Shown: positions 30,928-41,481 of the stretch, piece by piece | Layout of the letters: the number at the start of each line of letters is the position of its first letter | How positions within the stretch are numbered: position 1 is the stretch's first letter | Assembly: GCF_027532945.1 (NCBI RefSeq) | Contig: NZ_JAPZTZ010000029.1 | Coordinates: 1-64,000, forward strand | Direction of reading: 5' to 3' | DNA: 64,000 nucleotides | DNA from: Phreatobacter sp. | GTDB lineage: Bacteria; Pseudomonadota; Alphaproteobacteria; Rhizobiales; Phreatobacteraceae | Made by a program: the position numbers and the translations under genes | Notes under the pieces: generated by a model | The model's input: only the letters and a program-made list of their open reading frames with translations | Database searches by the model: none | Told to the model about the DNA's origin: nothing

Positions 30928-32103
30928 ATGGCCCGCGCCCGCCGCATCCCTGACGATCTTGCCCGCCAGCAGGCCGACCAGCCGGCCGGAGACGTCGCGC
31001 ATTTCGGCACCGACGAACCGCTGGTGCTGGATGCCGGCATCAGTCTCGCGCCGTTCCAGATCGCCTATCGCACCTACGGCACCCTCAATGCCGAGCGCTC
31101 CAACGCCATCCTGGTCTGCCATGCCCTGACGGGCGACCAGCATGTGGCGAGCGAGAACCCGGTCACCGGCAAGCCCGGCTGGTGGGACATCATGATCGGT
31201 CCGGGCAAGCCGATCGACACGGACCGCTATTTCGTCATCTGCACCAATGTGCTCGGCGGCTGCATGGGCACGACCGGGCCCGCCTCGACCGATCCCTCGA
31301 CCGGCCAGCCCTATGGCCTGTCGCTGCCGCTCATCACCATCCCCGACATGGTGCGGGCCCAGGCCATGCTGGTGAAGCGGCTGGGCATCGACACGCTGTT
31401 CAGCGTCGTCGGCGGCTCCATGGGCGGCATGCAGGTGCTGCAATGGGCGGCGCAGTATCGCGATGCCGTGTTTTCGGCCATGCCGATCGCCACCGCCGCG
31501 CGTCATTCGGCGCAGAACATCGCCTTCCACGAGGTCGGCCGGCAGGCGATCATGGCCGACCCGGAATGGCGCGGCGGACGCTACCTCGCCGAAGGCACGC
31601 GGCCCTCGGCCGGCCTCGCGGTGGCGCGCATGGCCGCCCACATCACCTATCTCTCGGACGCTGCCCTGCATCGCAAGTTCGGCCGCCGCTTCCAGGACCG
31701 CGATGCGCCGACCTTCTCCTTCGATGCGGATTTCCAGGTCGAGAGCTATCTGCGCTACCAGGGCGAGGCCTTCGTCGAGCGCTTCGACGCCAATTCCTAT
31801 CTCTATGTGACGCGCGCGATGGACTATTTCGACATCGCCGCGGACCATGGCGGCTCGCTCGCCCGCGCCTTCGCCGGCACCCGGACGCGCTTCTGCGTCG
31901 TCTCCTTCACCTCCGACTGGCTGTTCCCGACCGCGGATTCGCGCCAGGTGGTGCATGCGCTGAATGCGGCAGGCGCCTCGGTTTCCTTCGCCGAGATCAC
32001 CTCGGACAAGGGCCATGACGCCTTCCTGCTCGACGAGCCGGAACTCTTCGCCATCACCCGCGGCTTCCTCGAATCCGCCGCCCGCGCCAGGGGGATCGCG
32101 TGA
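30928..32103 (+). CDS. metX: Homoserine O-acetyltransferase
   Basis: 391 residues from ATG 30928. Alpha/beta-hydrolase acyltransferase that activates homoserine for methionine synthesis. Catalytic Ser in [16 protein letters not shown]; Asp in TSDWLFPT; His in [25 protein letters not shown] and [14 protein letters not shown] are family signatures. The stop overlaps the metW start by 2 bases. A SAM-II-like leader upstream would give feedback control by SAM. Some MetX-like enzymes use succinyl-CoA; this cannot be settled here. Confidence 0.95.
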   Translation: MARARRIPDDLARQQADQPAGDVAHFGTDEPLVLDAGISLAPFQIAYRTYGTLNAERSNAILVCHALTGDQHVASENPVTGKPGWWDIMIGPGKPIDTDRYFVICTNVLGGCMGTTGPASTDPSTGQPYGLSLPLITIPDMVRAQAMLVKRLGIDTLFSVVGGSMGGMQVLQWAAQYRDAVFSAMPIATAARHSAQNIAFHEVGRQAIMADPEWRGGRYLAEGTRPSAGLAVARMAAHITYLSDAALHRKFGRRFQDRDAPTFSFDADFQVESYLRYQGEAFVERFDANSYLYVTRAMDYFDIAADHGGSLARAFAGTRTRFCVVSFTSDWLFPTADSRQVVHALNAAGASVSFAEITSDKGHDAFLLDEPELFAITRGFLESAARARGIA

Positions 32104-32741
32104 GCGCCGATCGCACTATGACCGCCGTGCCCGGGCCGATCCGGGCGGATTACCTCGTCGTCTCGCGGCTCATCCAGCCGGGTTCGCGCGTCCTCGACGT
32201 CGGTTGTGGCGATGGCGGGCTGCTGAAGCTGCTGCGTGACGAGAAGGGCGTCGACGGCCGCGGCATCGAACTGTCGCGTGAGGGCGTCAACCGCTGCGTC
32301 GCCGAGGGTCTCGCCGTCATCCAGGGCGATGCCGACACGGACCTCGCCTTCTATCCGGACAATGCCTTCGACGTGGTGATCCTGTCGCAGACGATCCAGG
32401 CGACACGGGCGCCGCGCGTCGTGCTGGAGCACATGCTGCGCATCGGCCGCCAGGCCATCGTTTCCTTCCCGAATTTCGGCCACTGGCGCCTGCGCTACCA
32501 GCTCGTGACCCGCGGGCGGATGCCGACGTCCGAGAACCTGCCGTACCACTGGTACGACACGCCCAATATCCATTTCTGCACCATCCGCGATTTCGTCGAC
32601 CTCGTGCGCGAGATCGATGCGGTGATCGACCATTCCACCGCGCTCGACGCCGCCGGCCGGGAGGTACGCGTGGACGCGCCCTGGTGGTTCTGGAACCTGT
32701 TCGGCGAGCAGGCGGTGTTCAAGCTCTCGCGCGCCCGCTGA
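32100..32741 (+). CDS. metW: Methionine biosynthesis protein MetW
   Basis: 213 residues from GTG 32100, overlapping the metX stop (GTGA). Methyltransferase-like fold with SAM-binding motif [12 protein letters not shown], then the MetW-specific [21 protein letters not shown] (split: [19 protein letters not shown]), [19 protein letters not shown]. MetW is needed with MetX for efficient homoserine acylation in several proteobacteria. Operon partner of metX. Confidence 0.95.
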   Translation: MSADRTMTAVPGPIRADYLVVSRLIQPGSRVLDVGCGDGGLLKLLRDEKGVDGRGIELSREGVNRCVAEGLAVIQGDADTDLAFYPDNAFDVVILSQTIQATRAPRVVLEHMLRIGRQAIVSFPNFGHWRLRYQLVTRGRMPTSENLPYHWYDTPNIHFCTIRDFVDLVREIDAVIDHSTALDAAGREVRVDAPWWFWNLFGEQAVFKLSRAR

Positions 32742-32773
32742 CGGTCGCGGATTTCAGGACGAAAGGACTTTTC

Positions 32774-33145
32774 ATGTCCCTTATTGCCAAACTCCTCGTC
32801 GCGCTTGTGGCGGCCATCCACGTCTTCATCCTGGTGGTGGAGATGTTTATGTGGAACACGCCCTTCGGCCATCGCGCCTTCAACCTGACGCCGGACTTCG
32901 CGGCGCAGTCGGTGGTGCTGGCGGCCAACCAGGGCCTCTATAACGGCTTCCTTGCCGCCGGCCTGATCTGGAGCCTCATCGCGCCGAAGCACCTCGCCTT
33001 CGCGCTCAAGGTGTTCTTCCTCGGCTGCGTGTTCGTCGCCGGGCTCTATGGCGCGGCGACGGCCAAGACCTCGATCCTCTTCATCCAGGCCCTGCCCGCC
33101 GCCCTCGCGCTCGGCGCGGTGTTCATCAGCCGCGAGCGCGCCTGA
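32774..33145 (+). CDS. DUF1304 membrane protein
   Basis: 123 residues, ATG 32774 preceded by AAAGGA. Four hydrophobic segments span almost the whole protein. DUF1304 features are AAIHVFILVVEMFMWNTPFG near the N-terminus and NQGLYNGFLAAGLIW in the middle. Function of the family is unknown. 32 bases after metW, so it may share its transcript. Confidence 0.85.
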   Translation: MSLIAKLLVALVAAIHVFILVVEMFMWNTPFGHRAFNLTPDFAAQSVVLAANQGLYNGFLAAGLIWSLIAPKHLAFALKVFFLGCVFVAGLYGAATAKTSILFIQALPAALALGAVFISRERA

Positions 33146-33154
33146 TCCGCAGGC

Positions 33155-34126
33155 TCACTGCGGCTCGATGCGGGCCTCGCGGACGATGCGCTGGTAGCGC
33201 TCGCGCTCGGTGCGGGCGAAGGCGGTGAAGACGTCGGGGGCGTTGGGCGCGGCGACGGCGCCGATCTCCTTGAGCTTCGCCACGACGTCAGGCCGCGAGA
33301 AGATCTCCCTCACGTCGGCGGCGACCTGATCGACGATCGCCCGCGGAACGCCGGCCGGCGCGAAGAGCCCGTGCCAGGTGCCGATGTCGAAATCCGGGAA
33401 GGTCTCGGCAATGGCCGGCACGTCCGGGGCCGTCGGGCTGCGCTCCTTCGAGGTCACCGCGATGGCGCGCACCGTGCCGCCCTGGGACTGCGGCCAGGCG
33501 AAGGTGATGTTGTCGAAGGCCAGGTGAATGTGGCCGCCCACCAGCGCATTCATGATCTCGTTGGACGAGCGGAAGGGAATGTGGGTCATCGGCGCGCCGA
33601 TGAGGTTGGAGATGATCTCGGCGGGGATGTGGTTCGAGGCGCCGATGCCGGAGGAGCCGTAGTTCAGCTTGCCGGGATTGGCCTTGGCATAGGCGACGAA
33701 CTCCGCGAACGTCCGCGCCGGGATGCTGTTCGACACGACCAGCATGTTCGGCAGGGTGGCGAAGAGGCTGACCGGCTGGAAGTCGCGGTCGGCATCATAG
33801 GTCAGCTGCTTGTAGACGTAAGGCGCGATGGCGTGGGTGCTCGCCGTGCCGACGAAGAGCGTATAGCCGTCCTTCGGGGCGCGCGCCGCGGCGCCCGCAC
33901 CGACCGTGCCGCCGGCGCCCGCACGGTTCTCGACGACAAAGGCGGTCCCGTATTTCTGCTGCATCGCCTGGGTGAAGATGCGGGCGAAGAGGTCGGTCGT
34001 GCCGCCGGCCGTGAAAGGCACGATCACCGTCACCTGGCGCTGCGGCCAGGTGGGCGGGGTCTGGGCGGCAGCGGGCGCGAGGCCAAGGGCGATGGCGCCG
34101 GCGAGAGCCAGAAGCAGCTTCTTCAT
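33155..34126 (-). CDS. Bug-family (TctC) solute-binding protein
   Basis: 323 residues from ATG 34126, preceded by AGGAGGAC. Sec signal peptide (LLLALAGAIALGLAPAAAQ), then WPQRQVTVIVPFTAGGTTD, the hallmark Bug opening whose PF-AGG-TD loop binds carboxylates, and GSSGIGASNHIPAEI. Delivers carboxylic acids to tripartite tricarboxylate transporters or acts as a stand-alone sensor. No TctA or TctB gene is nearby, as is usual for expanded Bug families. Confidence 0.92.
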   Translation of the reverse strand: MKKLLLALAGAIALGLAPAAAQTPPTWPQRQVTVIVPFTAGGTTDLFARIFTQAMQQKYGTAFVVENRAGAGGTVGAGAAARAPKDGYTLFVGTASTHAIAPYVYKQLTYDADRDFQPVSLFATLPNMLVVSNSIPARTFAEFVAYAKANPGKLNYGSSGIGASNHIPAEIISNLIGAPMTHIPFRSSNEIMNALVGGHIHLAFDNITFAWPQSQGGTVRAIAVTSKERSPTAPDVPAIAETFPDFDIGTWHGLFAPAGVPRAIVDQVAADVREIFSRPDVVAKLKEIGAVAAPNAPDVFTAFARTERERYQRIVREARIEPQ

Positions 34127-34253
34127 GGGTGTCCTCCTGGCATCGTTGAACCCGCGGGAGCGGGCGTGCCTTGGAGGCGAGTTTGGACCGGGGCGAAGCT
34201 GCGGGACAACCGCGAATTTGCAGCACCCCCCTGCGCCACCGGAGGGAAGGGCC

Positions 34254-36938
34254 TCAGGCCGAGACGAGCCTGGGTTTGTGCACGAGGATGCGGCGGATCT
34301 CGGAGCGGCAGGAGCCGCAATTGGTGCCGGCGCGGGTGGCCTTGCCCACGGCATCGACATCGCCCGCGCCCGCGGTGATCGCCTCCTTCACCGCATTGAG
34401 CCCGATAGAGAAACAAGCGCAGACGGTGGGGCCGGGGTCGGGCAGGCCGTCGGGCGAACGGCCGGCGAGCAGCGCCTTGCGAGTGGTGGCGTCCAGCGTC
34501 TCGCGAGCAAAGAGCCCTGCCACCACCGGATAGGCGGCACGGGCACCGGGGCCGAGGAAGCAGACCGCATCCAGCTGGTCGCCGCGGAAGGCGGCGGCGC
34601 GGTAGAGGCCGCGGGCGGGATCGCTGACCTCTGTGACGGTGACGCCGTCGCCGGCGAGGCGGCGGATGAAGTCCCGACCGTCGAGTGCGTCAGGTGAGGC
34701 GAAGAGCAGGGCCTCGCCGTTTTCGACCGTCACCCGGGTCCACAGGAGGCCGGCATCGGCGGCAGGCCTCGACCGTGCCAGCACGAAGCCTTCGGTCGTG
34801 ACGGCGACGGATGCCAGCGCCGCCGGTGTCGCCTTCAGCTCTGGCTGTCCCGAGAAGGGGTCGGTCGCGGCCTGGACGAGCGCGCCGACGCGGGCCGCGG
34901 CGCTGGTCTCGCCGGTCCAGTGGATCGGCGCGAAGATCTCGCCGCGGCGCTGGCCCGGATCGGTGGCCAGGCGCAGCACCGCCTCGCCATGGGCGGTGGC
35001 GATCCGCACCATGGCACCGTCGGCGAGGCCTGTCGCTGCGGCATCCTCCGGGTGGATGGCGAGCGTTGGTTCGGGCGCGTGGCGGCCGAGCGTCTGCGCC
35101 TTGCCGGTGCGCGTCATCGTGTGCCACTGGTCGCGGGTGCGGCCGGTGTTGAGAAGGAAGGGACGCTCGGCGTCCGCCGGCTCTGTCAGGGCCGGCGGGG
35201 CAACCGCCACCAGCCGCGCGCGGCCGTCCGCCGTGTAGAAGCCGCCGGCGGCGAAGAAGCGCTTCAGGCCGCGGTCGGTATGGTTGCGGACGGGCCACTG
35301 GACGGGGGCGAGGTCCTCGTACTGGGCGTCGCTCAGGCAGGCGAGGCCGCCGATGTCGAAGTCGCGGCTGCCGCGGTTCTCGAAGCTCGACAGCGCCGCA
35401 TGTTCACGGAAGACCGCGGCGACATTCGGCCAGGCGAAGCCTTCGGCGAAACCGAGGCGCTTGGCTACCTCGGCGATGATCCACCAGTCGGGCCTCGCCT
35501 CGCCAGGCAGGGGCAGGAAGGGGCGCTGGCGCGAGATGCGGCGCTCGGAATTGGTGACGGTGCCGTCCTTCTCGCCCCAGGCGGCGGCGGGCAGCAGGAT
35601 ATGCGCGCCGGACTGGATCGTGTCGTTGGACAGGACGTTGTCGGAGACCACGAGCAGGTCCAGCCCGCCGAGCGCGGCGCGGACAGCATCGGCGCGCGGC
35701 ATGGAGGCAGCGGGGTTGGTGCCCATGACCCATAGGGCGCGGATGGCGCCGGCGGCGACCGCGTCGAACATCTGCACCGCCTTCAGCCCCTCGCGCTCGG
35801 CCATGCGCGGCGCGCCCCAGAAGCGGCGGACGCGGTCCACCTCGCTCGCGGAGAAGCCCATATGGGCGGCGAGCATGTTGGCGAGGCCGCCGACCTCGCG
35901 GCCGCCCATGGCGTTGGGCTGACCGGTCAGCGAGAAGGGGCCCATGCCCTGCCGGCCGATGCGGCCGGTGGCGAGGTGGCAGTTGAGGATGGCCGAGACC
36001 TTGTCCGTCCCCTGCGCCGACTGGTTCACGCCCTGGCTGTAGAGCGTCACGGTGCGTGTGGTCTCGGTGAACCAGGCAAAGAAGGTCGCGACATCCTCAA
36101 GGCCCAAACCGGTGGCGGCGGCCGTGGCGGCGAGGGACGGGGTGATCTCGCGCGCGCGGGCGAGGGCCTCGTCGAAGCCCGTCGTGTGGGCAGCGAGATA
36201 GGCGGTGTCGCAGGCGCCGGCATTCGCAAGATGGACGAGGAGGCCCGCAAACAGGGCGGTGTCGGTCCCCGGCCGGATCTGCAGCATGAGGTCGGCATCG
36301 GCTGCGGTGGCAGTGCGGCGGGGATCGATCACGACGATGCGCGCGCCGCGCTCGCGCTGGGCGGCGACCATGCGCTGCCACAGGACCGGGTGGCACCAGG
36401 CGGCATTCGATCCGACGAGGATCAGCAGGTCGGCCTCGTCGAGGTCCTCATAGGCCCCCGGTACGGTGTCGGCGCCGAAGGCGCGGCGGTGGCCGGCGAC
36501 CGAGGAGGCCATGCAGAGCCGTGAATTGGTGTCGACATTGGCCGTGCCGACAAAGCCCTTCATCAGCTTGTTGGCGGCGTAATAATCCTCGGTGAGCAGC
36601 TGGCCGGAGAGATAGAAGGCGGTGGCGTCCGGTCCCGCTGTATCGATCGCACGGCGAAAGCCCTCCGCCACGGCGTCGAGGGCGGTTTCCCACGACACGC
36701 GCGCGAGGGTGCCGGAGCGCGAGCGCATCATTGGATGGAGTAGGCGGCCTTCGAGCGAGAGCGTCTCCCCCAGGGTCGAGCCCTTGACGCAGAGCTTGCC
36801 GCGGTTGGCGGGGTGGGAGGGATCGCCGGCGATGGTCACGCTGCCGTCGGTGCCGGCGCCGGCGATGACGCCGCAGCCGACCCCGCAATAGGGGCAGGTG
36901 GTGGCAACCGGCTTCGGCAGGGGCTCGTGGACGGTCAT
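34254..36938 (-). CDS. nasA: Assimilatory nitrate reductase catalytic subunit
   Basis: 894 residues. Reduces nitrate to nitrite in the cytoplasm using bis-MGD molybdenum and iron-sulfur centres. N-terminal [4Fe-4S] ligands in TCPYCGVGCGV and KLCVKGSTLG. Molybdopterin domains run through LVGSNAAWCHPV, YSQGVNQSAQGTDK and LTGQPNAMGGREVGGLA. A C-terminal BFD-like [2Fe-2S] domain (about 835-890) has Cys in VCACFSIGLN and GTNCGSCRSEI, an electron-entry module of NasC/NasA-type enzymes. No signal peptide. Last gene of the nrtA-nrtB-nrtD-flavoprotein-nasA run; one base follows the flavoprotein stop. Confidence 0.95.
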   Translation of the reverse strand: MTVHEPLPKPVATTCPYCGVGCGVIAGAGTDGSVTIAGDPSHPANRGKLCVKGSTLGETLSLEGRLLHPMMRSRSGTLARVSWETALDAVAEGFRRAIDTAGPDATAFYLSGQLLTEDYYAANKLMKGFVGTANVDTNSRLCMASSVAGHRRAFGADTVPGAYEDLDEADLLILVGSNAAWCHPVLWQRMVAAQRERGARIVVIDPRRTATAADADLMLQIRPGTDTALFAGLLVHLANAGACDTAYLAAHTTGFDEALARAREITPSLAATAAATGLGLEDVATFFAWFTETTRTVTLYSQGVNQSAQGTDKVSAILNCHLATGRIGRQGMGPFSLTGQPNAMGGREVGGLANMLAAHMGFSASEVDRVRRFWGAPRMAEREGLKAVQMFDAVAAGAIRALWVMGTNPAASMPRADAVRAALGGLDLLVVSDNVLSNDTIQSGAHILLPAAAWGEKDGTVTNSERRISRQRPFLPLPGEARPDWWIIAEVAKRLGFAEGFAWPNVAAVFREHAALSSFENRGSRDFDIGGLACLSDAQYEDLAPVQWPVRNHTDRGLKRFFAAGGFYTADGRARLVAVAPPALTEPADAERPFLLNTGRTRDQWHTMTRTGKAQTLGRHAPEPTLAIHPEDAAATGLADGAMVRIATAHGEAVLRLATDPGQRRGEIFAPIHWTGETSAAARVGALVQAATDPFSGQPELKATPAALASVAVTTEGFVLARSRPAADAGLLWTRVTVENGEALLFASPDALDGRDFIRRLAGDGVTVTEVSDPARGLYRAAAFRGDQLDAVCFLGPGARAAYPVVAGLFARETLDATTRKALLAGRSPDGLPDPGPTVCACFSIGLNAVKEAITAGAGDVDAVGKATRAGTNCGSCRSEIRRILVHKPRLVSA

Positions 36939-36939
36939 G

Positions 36940-38148
36940 TCAGGCGGCCTCGGCCAGGGCGGGGCCGAAGATCACCGCATCGCGCAGGCGGTCGAGCGGC
37001 CGGCCGGAGCGGATGAGGTCGAGATACCAGGGCGCGTCGGCGGTTTCGCCGAAGAGGATGGCGCCGGCGAGCGCCCCGTCGCGCAGCACCAGCTTGCGAT
37101 AGGTGCCAAGGCCGGGGTCGCGCCAGATCACGACCTCGTCGCCCTCACGCCCGAGGAAGTCGCCGGCCGAGAAGACCGGCACGCCGGAGACCTTGAGGTT
37201 GGTGGCGAGCACGGTGCCCTCATAGGCCGCGGGCCGTCCGGCGAGGTGGCGCGCCAGCGTCGCCGCCTGCTGGTAGGCCGGCTCGACCAGGCCGTAGCAG
37301 GTGCCCCGGTGCTCGGCACATTCGCCGATCGCATGGATGTCGGCATCGGAGGTGGTGAGACGGTCGTCGACGACGACGCCGCGGCCGTTGTCGAGGCCCG
37401 CCTCCCGCGCCAGCAGGGCATTGGGGCGGATGCCGACGGCCGAGACGACGATATCGCAGGCCAGCACCCGCCCATCGGTGAGGCGCAGGGCCTCGACGCA
37501 GCCATCGCCCTCCACCGCCGCGGTGTCGGCACCGAGCAGCACGGTGATGCCGCGGGTCTCCAGCGCCGCCTTGAGCAGGGCTGCGGCTTCCGCATCGAGC
37601 TGACGCTCCATCAGGCGATCCATCAGATGGACCAGGGTCACCTGCGTGCCGGTGGCGGCGAGGCCCCAGGCCGCCTCGATGCCGAGGAGGCCGCCGCCGA
37701 TCACTACGGCGCGTGTTGCCGGACCGGCCGCCGCCAGCATGGCGCCGACATCCTGATGGTCGCGGAAGGCGACGACGCCGGGAAGGTCCATGCCGGGCTT
37801 GGACAGGCGGATCGGATCCGAGCCGGTGGCGAGGACGAGCTTCGCATAGGGCAGCCGGGCGCCATCCTCCAGCACCGCCTCCTTGCGGTCGCGGTCGATG
37901 GCGACAGCGCGCCGGCCATAGACGAGGGTGACGCCCTGCGCCTCCCACCATGAGCGTGGCTTCAGCTCGGTCTCGGCGCCGGTCATCTCGCCGGCGAGCA
38001 CGGAGGAGAGCAGCACGCGATTATAGGCAAGGTGCGGCTCGGCCCCCACCACCAGCACCGCGTAGCGCCCGAGCGCGTGGCGACCCAGCTCCTCGACGAG
38101 GCGCGCCGCGGCCATGCCGTTGCCGATGATGACGAGCGGCTCGGACAT
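36940..38148 (-). CDS. FAD-dependent NAD(P)H oxidoreductase of nitrate assimilation
   Basis: 402 residues. Two Rossmann folds: FAD site IIGNGMAAARLVEELG near the N-terminus and NAD(P) site VVIGGGLLGIEAAWGLA around residue 145; AYNRVLLSSVLAGE and LACDIVVSAVGIRPNALLA are typical of the flavin domain of nitrite reductase NirB. It lacks the NirB sirohaem domain, so it most likely feeds electrons from NAD(P)H to NasA, like Flp of Bradyrhizobium. One base before nasA, 10 bases after nrtD. Confidence 0.88.
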   Translation of the reverse strand: MSEPLVIIGNGMAAARLVEELGRHALGRYAVLVVGAEPHLAYNRVLLSSVLAGEMTGAETELKPRSWWEAQGVTLVYGRRAVAIDRDRKEAVLEDGARLPYAKLVLATGSDPIRLSKPGMDLPGVVAFRDHQDVGAMLAAAGPATRAVVIGGGLLGIEAAWGLAATGTQVTLVHLMDRLMERQLDAEAAALLKAALETRGITVLLGADTAAVEGDGCVEALRLTDGRVLACDIVVSAVGIRPNALLAREAGLDNGRGVVVDDRLTTSDADIHAIGECAEHRGTCYGLVEPAYQQAATLARHLAGRPAAYEGTVLATNLKVSGVPVFSAGDFLGREGDEVVIWRDPGLGTYRKLVLRDGALAGAILFGETADAPWYLDLIRSGRPLDRLRDAVIFGPALAEAA

Positions 38149-38158
38149 GGCGCGCCCG

Positions 38159-38959
<801 letters not shown>

Positions 38960-38969
38960 CGGTCGATCC

Positions 38970-39878
38970 TCAATTGGCAGCCGTGCCGCGGGTGACGATG
39001 GTCGCGAGCCCCGCAATCAGCCGGTCGAGGATGAAGCCGACGGAGCCGATATAGACGAGCGCGATGATGATGTCGGAGAGCTTGGAGGAGTTCCACGCGT
39101 CCCAGATGAAGAAGCCGATGCCGACGCCGCCGGTGAGCATCTCCGCCGCGACGATGGCGAGCCAGGCGAGGCCGACGCCGATCCTGAGGCCGGTGAAGAT
39201 GTAGGGGGCCGCCGAGGGCAGCATGATCTTCCAGAAGAACTCGATCTGGTTGAGGCGCAGCACCGCCGCGACGTTGCGATAGTCCTGCGGGATGTTGCGA
39301 ATGCCGACCGAGGTGTTGATGAGGATCGGCCAGATCGCGGTGATGAAGATCACGAAGATCGCGCTGGGATTGGCATCGCGGAAGGCGGCGAGCGAGATCG
39401 GCAGCCAGGCGAGCGGCGGCACGGTGCGCAGCACCTGGAAGATCGGGTCGAGGCCGCGCATGGCCCAGGTCGACTGTCCCACGATGGTGCCGACCGCGAT
39501 GCCGACCAGGGCGGCGAGGCCATAGCCGATGGCGACCCGCTGCAGCGAGGTCAGCACGCGCCAGCCCAGCCCGATGTCCTGGCTGCCGTTGACGAAGAAC
39601 GGGTCGAGGATGAGATCGCTGGCGTCGCGCCAGACCTGGCTCGGCGAGGGCAGCGTGGCACCCGGCTTGGCGCAGAGGATCTCCCAGACGAGGAGGATCA
39701 CCGCCAGGGTCAGGAGCGGCGGGATCACCGCGGTGGCGACCGCCACGGCGCGGGTCTTCAGCCAGTCGAGGCCGGCGCTCTTGGGTTTCAACGTCAGGGC
39801 GATGACCTCGGCTTTCGGGGCCGGCGCGGGAGCGACCGGTTCTGCGGTGTCGACGGCTCTCAATGCGGGTCGGGACAT
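38970..39878 (-). CDS. nrtB: Nitrate ABC transporter permease
   Basis: 302 residues with about six membrane segments after a Pro/Ala-rich cytoplasmic N-terminus. WEILCAKPGATLPSPSQVW, IFQVLRTVPPLAWLPISLAAF (EAA-loop region) and PSAAPYIFTGLRIGVGLAWL identify the NrtB/SsuC permease group. 91 bases downstream of nrtA, in the same orientation. Confidence 0.93.
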   Translation of the reverse strand: MSRPALRAVDTAEPVAPAPAPKAEVIALTLKPKSAGLDWLKTRAVAVATAVIPPLLTLAVILLVWEILCAKPGATLPSPSQVWRDASDLILDPFFVNGSQDIGLGWRVLTSLQRVAIGYGLAALVGIAVGTIVGQSTWAMRGLDPIFQVLRTVPPLAWLPISLAAFRDANPSAIFVIFITAIWPILINTSVGIRNIPQDYRNVAAVLRLNQIEFFWKIMLPSAAPYIFTGLRIGVGLAWLAIVAAEMLTGGVGIGFFIWDAWNSSKLSDIIIALVYIGSVGFILDRLIAGLATIVTRGTAAN

Positions 39879-39969
39879 CGGCTCTCTCGCGGGGCGGGGA
39901 AGGGACGGCCGCCCGGGCGGGCGGCCGTGCAGTCGGCATCGGATGCGGCAGGTCAGGTCCTGCGGGGCA

Positions 39970-41307
39970 TCAGACCTGGGCGCGCTTGATCTTGAGGCCG
40001 CGCAGATAGGCCTGGGGATCGGCCGGATCGAACTTCACGCCGTCGAAGAAGGTCTCGACGCCGCGCGAGTCGGAGGTCGGCACGCCCGACACGCCGAGGG
40101 TCTTGGCCGCCTGCAGCCAGAGGTCCGAACGATTGGTCCTGTCGACCAGCGCCTTGATGTCGGTCGTCGGCTCGAACTTGCCCCAGCGGATGTTCTCGGT
40201 GACGAACCAGGTGTCGAGGCTCTTCCACGGGTAGGAGGCAGCGCCGCCCTCACCCCAGAACTTCATGCGCAGCGGCGAGTCGGACACGGTGCGGCCGTGG
40301 CCGTAGTTGATGTTGCCCTTGAGGCGGCCGTTGATGTCGTTGACGGGGACGTTGAACCACTGGCGGCGGCTGACGATCTGGGCCAGCTCCTCCTTGTTCT
40401 CCATCTTGTCGCACCACTGCTGCGCCTCCATCACCGCCATGAGGATGGCCTGGGTGGCGCGGGGATTGGCGTCGACCCAGTCGGCGCGCATGCCGAGGAT
40501 CTTCTCGGGATGCTTGAACCAGAACTCGCCGGTGGTGATGGCGGTGTAGCCGATGGCCTGGTTGACGAGCTGCTCGTTCCACGGCTCGCCGACGCAGAAG
40601 CAGTCCATGTTGCCGACCTTCATGTTCGCCACCATCTGCGGCGGCGGCACGGTGATCACCTTGATGTCGGTGTCGGGGTCGATGCCGCCGGCGGCGAGCC
40701 AGTAGCGGATCCACAGGTCGTGGGTGCCGCCCGGGAAGGTCATCGCGGCGGTCAGCTCCTTGCCCTGCGCCTTCTTGCGCTCGAAGGCGGCCTTCAGAGG
40801 CGAGGAATCCTTCTGGATGTTCAGGTCCTTGTACTCGTTGGAGACCGAGATGGCCTGGCCGTCCTCGTTGAGGTTGAGGAGCGTGTACATCGGCAGCGGC
40901 TGGCCGTTCTGCATCACCTTGCCGGTGGAGTAGAGATGCGTCTTTGGCCGCAGGATGTGACCGCCGTCGATGCCGTTGGCCCTGGTGCCGAGGGCCATGT
41001 TGTCGCGCGTCGCGCCCCACGAGGCCTGGCGGGCAATGTCCATGTCGGGCACGCCGTGCTTGGCGTAGAAGCCCTTCTCCCTGGCGATGATGAGCGGCGC
41101 TGCGTCAGTCAGCGCGATGTAGCCGAGCTTGGTGCCCTTCACCTCGGGACCTGCCCCTTGCGCGAAGGCGCCTGACGGCAGTGCGGCCTTGGCGGCGGCG
41201 AGCAGCGCGGCGGTCGCGGCAGTGTCGCGCAGGAAGCTGCGGCGCGTCAGCCGGCGCGCGGCGGCGAGAGGAGCATCCGCGGTCGTGTCCCTGGAAGTCT
41301 TGCTCAT
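39970..41307 (-). CDS. nrtA: Nitrate ABC transporter substrate-binding protein
   Basis: 445 residues from ATG 41307. Twin-arginine leader RRLTRRSFLRDTAATAA, then the NrtA/CmpA receptor: LGYIALTDAAPLIIAREKGFY, ASWGATRDNMALG, NGIDGGHILRPKTHLYSTG (nitrate site region) and WRYWLAAGG-like RYWLAAGGIDPDTDI. Periplasmic nitrate receptor for NrtBD. First gene after the regulatory leader at 41407-41560 and so the direct target of NasT antitermination. Confidence 0.94.
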   Translation of the reverse strand: MSKTSRDTTADAPLAAARRLTRRSFLRDTAATAALLAAAKAALPSGAFAQGAGPEVKGTKLGYIALTDAAPLIIAREKGFYAKHGVPDMDIARQASWGATRDNMALGTRANGIDGGHILRPKTHLYSTGKVMQNGQPLPMYTLLNLNEDGQAISVSNEYKDLNIQKDSSPLKAAFERKKAQGKELTAAMTFPGGTHDLWIRYWLAAGGIDPDTDIKVITVPPPQMVANMKVGNMDCFCVGEPWNEQLVNQAIGYTAITTGEFWFKHPEKILGMRADWVDANPRATQAILMAVMEAQQWCDKMENKEELAQIVSRRQWFNVPVNDINGRLKGNINYGHGRTVSDSPLRMKFWGEGGAASYPWKSLDTWFVTENIRWGKFEPTTDIKALVDRTNRSDLWLQAAKTLGVSGVPTSDSRGVETFFDGVKFDPADPQAYLRGLKIKRAQV

Positions 41308-41406
41308 GCGTCGGATCCCGGTTCGGCGCCTCGCGGCGCGGGTGGAGGTCTGGGCCGGTCGCATCGGGCGCCCGGCGGGCTGCACGGTCCCGGCTCGGCC
41401 GGGAAT

Positions 41407-41481
41407 AAAAAAACCGCCAACAAAGGTCCGGGTGCGGCCTGCCCTGGCTGTGCGGGCTGCTCGTCGGACATTTGTCAGCGG
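41407..41481 (-). terminator. Leader terminator upstream of nrtA, antitermination type
   Basis: On the minus strand CCGCTGACAAA (41481-41471) pairs along all 11 positions with TTTGTTGGCGG (41424-41414), using two G-T pairs. GTCCG (41469-41465) and CGGAC (41430-41426) extend the stem after one mismatch. Seven T residues follow at 41413-41407. The 5' strand reuses the loop end and 3' arm of ANTAR hairpin P2, so the two structures exclude each other. Confidence 0.85.
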
